The notes under the pieces are model-generated. The model saw only the letters and a list, made by a program, of their open reading frames with translations. It made no database searches and had not been told where the DNA came from. Positions 16,832 to 20,649 of a stretch of DNA of 20,649 bases are shown here, one piece after another; position 1 is the stretch's first letter, and the number at the start of each line of letters is the position of its first letter. Origin of the DNA: Dicyema japonicum. Taxonomy: Eukaryota; Dicyemida; Rhombozoa; Dicyemidae. The stretch is from assembly GCA_011109175.1 (NCBI GenBank), contig RDEW01000113.1, positions 1 to 20,649 on the forward strand, given 5' to 3'. Both the position numbers and the translations under genes were made by a program.

Positions 16832-17152
16832 TTAATTAACAATGAAAAGTTAATAATTATTAATCAACAACCTCCTCGCCTGCCTGTTCGCCAGCCGCTT
16901 CAGACAGGTTCGATTCTGGTTGCTGAAACAACTCCGAGAGCGCCTTGTCTAATTGAACCCTCTGCCCATATGGAATTTCCGGGATCTGCTTCCTATACTC
17001 TAGGGTCAGGCTCTCTAGGGTCCGCTTTAATACAGTAGACTGTAGATAGGCCTGGAGCTTCCTATCTACCCCCAACTGCTTCAGATAACCCTTGTGGTAC
17101 TCTTTGCAACGAAGCATCTGCCCCATCTCGTTTGCAAGCAAGTCATACTTCC
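16832..17152 (-). mobile_element. 5'-truncated LINE end with 12-bp target-site duplications (copy C)
   Basis: ttagcgaattat occurs exactly at 16820-16831 and 17153-17164, bracketing a GC-richer insert. In reading direction the insert starts aggaagtatgac and is open to a TAA at 16860, encoding RKYDLLANEMGQ, CKEYHKGYLKQLGVD, LQAYLQSTVLKRTLESL and a C-terminus EQAGEEVVD. It corresponds to the LINE tails at 4103-4428 and 8730-8920. The block containing VPIVLTWDGLV in copy A is absent: 15 residues fewer between KYD and the AYxQS motif, an in-frame gap. About 28 bp of AT-rich sequence follows the stop, so the 3' UTR is very short. The lack of stops suggests a younger insertion or an active deleted subfamily. 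Confidence 0.75.
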
Positions 17153-17164
17153 TTAGCGAATTAT
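17153..17164 (+). repeat. Target-site duplication, right
   Basis: ttagcgaattat, identical to 16820-16831. Confidence 0.8.
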
Positions 17165-17695
17165 AAAATTAATATTAAAAATTGGAAAAACGTGTATAAA
17201 AATTATTTCAGCGTTATTGTCAGATCTATCATCTCGACTCTTTTTAGATTGTAAAATTATTCTTGTGACTAAATTATATGATTTCTAATAAGTTGGGCAA
17301 TTTTCGCCATAAAATGCCATTTTCTAGGGAACGGTCATTTTTTATTACTGAGTTAAATCATATAAAAAAATATTAGAAATGTTTTATTTATAGATGCCAA
17401 TTGTGATTTTAAATGTCATAATTCATTTTAGTTTCCATAAATGTCATTTTTACTTTTAAATTAATTGTTTAATAAAAAAGTAAAATATTAAACACGTGTA
17501 AGATTACAATTCCTTGCTATTCCACGTTGGAAATCACCACAATTTACATTAAAAAATATAAGAATTTTGTGTTATTTCGATCAGGTTAACAATTGTTTAG
17601 CTTATTCGTTAAAACTATATTTTTGAAATTTTATTATGTAATTGGGCTCTACATTTTTTTAGTCTTATTCTTTTTAATTATCGGAAGCACATAAA
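17165..17695. other. Very AT-rich stretch without recognised features
   Basis: No open frame of note, no repeats shared with the window and no tRNA-like boxes. Confidence 0.45.
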
Positions 17696-17985
17696 AGCAA
17701 GGTGGCATAGTGGTTAGATGTCGGGCTAAAGTGACTTAGGTTACGGGTTCGATTCTCGCTGCTGTTCATCTGGTGGAAGGTTCCACGCATCTACGATGCC
17801 AAAAGGGTTTAACGAGTGACGACGTCATCAGTGGATACTCACTGCGGAACTGGATTGTCTAGAAAGGACCCACCACACACAAGAAAAAAATGAAGATAAT
17901 TCCTTGGTTCTACGATTAGCTAAAATAAACTATTCTTTACTTAAATAAAGTGTGTCCTGCCTATGCGGAGCTATAAATATTATGG
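17696..17985 (+). mobile_element. SINE copy 3: intact tRNA-like head, 3' end missing
   Basis: Begins agcaaggtggcatagtgg, with A box TGGCATAGTGG at 17703-17713 and B box GGTTCGATTCT at 17746-17756. The body matches copies 1 and 2 through tcctgcctatgcggagctataaatattatgg, then the match stops before the ctctcgtgaaaaggc block and TTA tail. No target-site duplication is evident, so the 3' end was probably lost after insertion, or another rearrangement cut it. Confidence 0.82.
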
Positions 17986-18239
17986 ATAATATAAACTTTG
18001 ACAAATGCCAAAAAGAAAACAGTTATCAAAAAAGCATATATTGGAAAAAAACTACTGCCACTAAAAACACGTGATGAACCTTAAAATAAGTCATTAATAA
18101 TTTGAAGCACTTATTTCTAATTAATAAACCTTTACCCGAAAATAAAATTAATCCTAATTTTATTATAACATCAATTTTAAGTGTCTTTATTTGAATTATC
18201 TGCACAGTAATTTTGAAAAAATTTGATTAGCAAATATGC

Positions 18240-18375
18240 GCTTTACCACTACAGTCCGACCCCGTTTCGAGGCACACCCCGACGGTGGGGCACCCCGCAT
18301 TTTTCATTTGGAGTCTATTTTCCAGCATTAATTTCCAAATTTGGAAATTTTCTTGAGCCCCAAACCGGGGCACAA
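18240..18375. repeat. GC-rich patch with a 20-bp perfect palindrome
   Basis: aatttccaaatttggaaatt at 18330-18349 is its own reverse complement. It is flanked by C/G-rich words that partly mirror each other (gacggtggggcacccc at about 18288 and gccccaaaccggggca at about 18356), giving potential for a larger imperfect stem. The patch stands out from AT-rich surroundings. It could be the end or centre of a DNA transposon or foldback element. The 60-codon frames on either strand look incidental. Confidence 0.45.
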
Positions 18376-18473
18376 AGTATTTGAAATATTCCAGAAACTC
18401 AGAGAACATAATTTTCCAATTTCAGGGCCGATCATTAAAAAAATAGGCTTTATTGTTGCATCACAAATTGGAT

Positions 18474-18676
18474 TACAGTACTTCTATGCAATTATAAGGA
18501 CAGTACTCTTATGTTGCAATTATCATTAAGATCATCTGGAATCAAACAACCATATCTATAGTGAGATTTTGCAGATTTTATGTTAGTTAACTCCATAAAA
18601 CTGTAATATTCTTCATGCTATAAGTGTTTTATGTTAATTACAGTACTTCTATGTTGCAATTATACATTAAGATCAG
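18474..18676 (+). repeat. Local triplicated motif
   Basis: acagtacttctatg(ttg)caattata occurs at about 18475, 18499 and 18641; the last two also share cattaagatca. These are small direct duplications, likely from slippage or local rearrangement. Confidence 0.6.
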
Positions 18677-18714
18677 TTTACCAAATGAATCTTTTTTATC
18701 AAATATTGTTAAAT

Positions 18715-19035
18715 ATAGTTGTCATGACCGGTCTCCATTATTGCCTGTAGGTTTTGAGCACGAATAGGAGTTAGCTCTCATGATCGCGAGTCCAATCTTC
18801 TGGAAAAGCCAATGCGTCATTTTGGTTCACCCTTTTGTTAACCAATTGGTTATTAGTAGTAAGGTTCATGAAATGTCAATTACTTTTCAAAATGGATATA
18901 AGTCCTTGTATTGTTATCGTGGGCATGGACGAAGTGATGATCTTTAGATGTTTATACCAAAGAATGTGTCTTATACGTCTAGGATTCTAGTTTAAATTTT
19001 TTCGAGTTAAAAATACAAGAATCTTCTGCGATAAT
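18715..19035 (+). repeat. LINE-associated repeat, copy B, uninterrupted (empty SINE site)
   Basis: Matches 4429-5092 in opposite orientation with the SINE absent. At 18984-18990 a single attctag stands where copy A carries two copies flanking the SINE. Homology stops at gcgataat (19035); the coding tail that follows in copy A is missing here. The match supports the SINE boundaries and shows the family existed before that insertion. Confidence 0.78.
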
Positions 19036-19268
19036 CGGATCTTCTTCCGGTCGTTAAATAAATAAAATAAATCCCACTTTTTACTGTTAAGTGTCATGTC
19101 CAATACCATGTCAAGGTCCTCCTCGTCTCTGAGACGTCTCTCGGTTTCTTTAAAGTCTTCACCCAGGACGACCAGTAGGGTTACTTTGGTCGACCATGAA
19201 AAGGCGGAGGGTTCAAAACCAAGTAGTCCTCCATTTCTATGTTTAGGTCTTTAAGTCCAAACAAAATA

Positions 19269-19361
19269 TATGTCCAAACAGCCTTAATTTCGCTTCAGGA
19301 TCTTGTAGGATTTCACTGTGCTCCTCAAGCTCTTATAAAGATTGTTGAACGGCAATTTAGA
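19269..19361 (+). pseudogene. Coding remnant paralogous to 10671-10775
   Basis: Part of a 69-codon open frame (19239-19448, starting at a TTG). The aligned segment reads YVQTALISLQDLV, CAPQALIKIVERQFR. Downstream it stays open (PRGKNMLKQIYVIRTHPF) where the other copy has a stop. The family is unknown. Confidence 0.45.
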
Positions 19362-19448
19362 GTGCTTCCAAGAGGAAAAAATATGTTGAAGCAGATCTAC
19401 GTTATAAGAACTCACCCTTTTAATTCTTTCCTATTGCAGGCCAAGTAA

Positions 19449-20082
19449 CTACATTGTATAGGTGTACGGGTTTCATTAGAAAGATTTGACAAATAGATCA
19501 TCATTTGTAAAAGAATTGTGGTTTGTAAAATTCGAAAGAACATTTAAAAATGTTCTTCGCCTGATCTCGTGACCACAGCCGATTTCTTCCTCCATAAAAC
19601 ATATATATATAAGTAAATAAATGTCTTCTTATTACTTGATGTTCAAAAAATAAAGGGCGAAAGAAATATGCCGAACTTTCCAAACTAAAAATATCGTCCA
19701 ATTCAACGCTAAGTCCCTTGTATACCCAAATTATTGTATTAACGATCAGTTATGGTTGTGCCGCTTGTGGAACAAACCAAGTAAGATTAAAAGTTGAGAG
19801 AAGTAGTTGTACCAGGATGTCAAGACCATATTTTAACTCACATGAGTTATTCAAAAATTGCATTAAATATAATTTAATAAAAGTTCGATAAATAATAAAG
19901 TAGTGAGTGATAATTAATTTTAGTTATATTTTTTTAGTTTAAATTGCAATTTTTTGCGAAAGCTCATCCTCAGTTGCAAGAGTGAAAATTCTTTAAAAAA
20001 AGCTAAAAACTTTAAACCTGAAACATTTAAAGTAAAAAATTAATATTTAATTTCGTATTAAAATTAATAAAAAAAATATTTA
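19449..20082. other. AT-rich stretch without recognised features
   Basis: Short TA run at about 19600-19612. Nothing else supported. Confidence 0.4.
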
Positions 20083-20118
20083 AAATCTGTTTGCAACACG
20101 ATTTTAAAGCATTCGGAG
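20083..20118 (+). repeat. Fragment of the 5114-5605 repeat family
   Basis: aaatctg...aacacgattttaaagcattcg aligns with 5412-5442 (aaatctggatgaaacatgattgtaaagcattcg). Only this short piece is recognisable. Confidence 0.4.
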
Positions 20119-20357
20119 TATATGTCACATTTTCTATCACAAAAGAATTCGTCTTCTGACGCAACATACGAATTGTTAACATATTTAACATCAATAGAGA
20201 GTTTCTGAATATTCCGTGAATCGGTCATAACCGGTCTCCTAGTATAGTCAATATCCATCGATCAAGTGGTCCACTATATTTCAATTCATATGCCGCTTCT
20301 GAGCTCATTCGACACTAATATGGTCATCAACTTCTACTTCAAATACTTAAAAGACTC

Positions 20358-20397
20358 AGTCATCAAGGGTCATGTTGCACCTAGAACAGATCAAGCA
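20358..20397 (+). repeat. Short repeat shared with 6714-6752
   Basis: cagtcatcaagggt and gttgca / agaacagat match in order. In the shared frame both read DSVIKG and VAPRTD. The short length limits confidence. Confidence 0.4.
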
Positions 20398-20649
20398 ATA
20401 AACAAATAATCAATCAGATTATGATGATTGAAAGCTTCAAAGGAGAATGGAAAGTTATATGAGGCCAAAAATGGTTAATAGACAAAGAAAATATACCAAA
20501 TGTAATACCCACTGTAAATTTTGTTGAATAAAATAATAAAAATGAGATGAAAGAAGTTATTTTTCATCAAAAGAAGGCGTTATGTGCTTCAAGAGTTTTA
20601 AACAATTCCATGATGAGTCGGGACTAGTCGACCATTCTCCTCAAACTAT

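Noticed and set aside
18227-18529. Overlapping 60-codon frames on both strands
   Set aside because: Short, compositionally biased and located on a palindromic GC-rich patch; no protein motif.
20064-20258. Minus-strand 64-codon frame
   Set aside because: Crosses a repeat fragment; no recognisable motif.
1-20649. CRISPR array, bacterial operon or prophage
   Set aside because: There are no regularly spaced identical repeats, no ribosome-binding-site-led ORF series and no gene-dense stretch. The features present are eukaryotic retroelements.

Overview
This window looks like an AT-rich (roughly two-thirds A+T by eye) intergenic or intronic stretch of an animal genome. I find no intact cellular gene, no rRNA, no intact tRNA, no CRISPR array and no bacterial-style operon. 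The evidence for a eukaryote is: non-LTR retrotransposon (LINE) reverse-transcriptase fragments, a tRNA-headed SINE with pol III A and B boxes, target-site duplications of the target-primed retrotransposition type, short microsatellite tails on repeats, and one possible 69-bp intron. An invertebrate such as an arthropod is a reasonable guess, but the sequence alone does not fix the species.

Layout. 1-330: minus-strand LINE RT fragment running off the left edge. 505-570: small repeat fragment. 893-1120: 5'-truncated SINE with perfect 12-bp target-site duplications. 1741-1878 and 2195-2470: inverted pair of a second short repeat (family 2), with a third copy at 10421-10640. 2926-3017: fragment repeated at 9110-9205. 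4103-5092: minus-strand LINE C-terminal piece plus its upstream repeat, split by a full-length SINE (4481-4817). 5114-5605: repeat present again, inverted, at 15045-15526. 6319-6584: possible two-exon coding remnant. 7915-8057 and 8966-9107: direct repeats. 8730-8920: frameshifted LINE C-terminal copy. 9793-10167: GC-rich island with an ORF and a CT microsatellite. 10671-10775: coding remnant with a paralogue at 19269-19361. 10912-11889: broken plus-strand LINE with RT blocks. 12156-12359: short unclassified open frame. 12480-13440: the best-preserved RT remnant, minus strand. 13540-13600 and 16150-16228: tRNA-like sequences. 14400-14620: diverged 93-bp tandem repeat. 16445-16776: second GC-rich island. 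16832-17152: 5'-truncated LINE end with 12-bp target-site duplications. 17696-17985: SINE copy with an intact tRNA-like head. 18240-18375: GC-rich patch with a 20-bp palindrome. 18715-19035: uninterrupted (empty-site) paralogue of 4429-5092.

The elements relate to each other. LINEs supply RT, SINEs and truncated LINE ends are dropped in with about 12-bp duplications, and later insertions interrupt older repeats. The clearest event is the SINE at 4481-4817, whose unoccupied paralogous site survives about 14 kb away in the same window. I did not find a convincing new gene system. The most informative signals are the filled/empty site pair, a truncated LINE end that stays open despite a 45-bp in-frame deletion, two RT remnants facing each other, and several repeat blocks with conserved reading frame but no family I can name.
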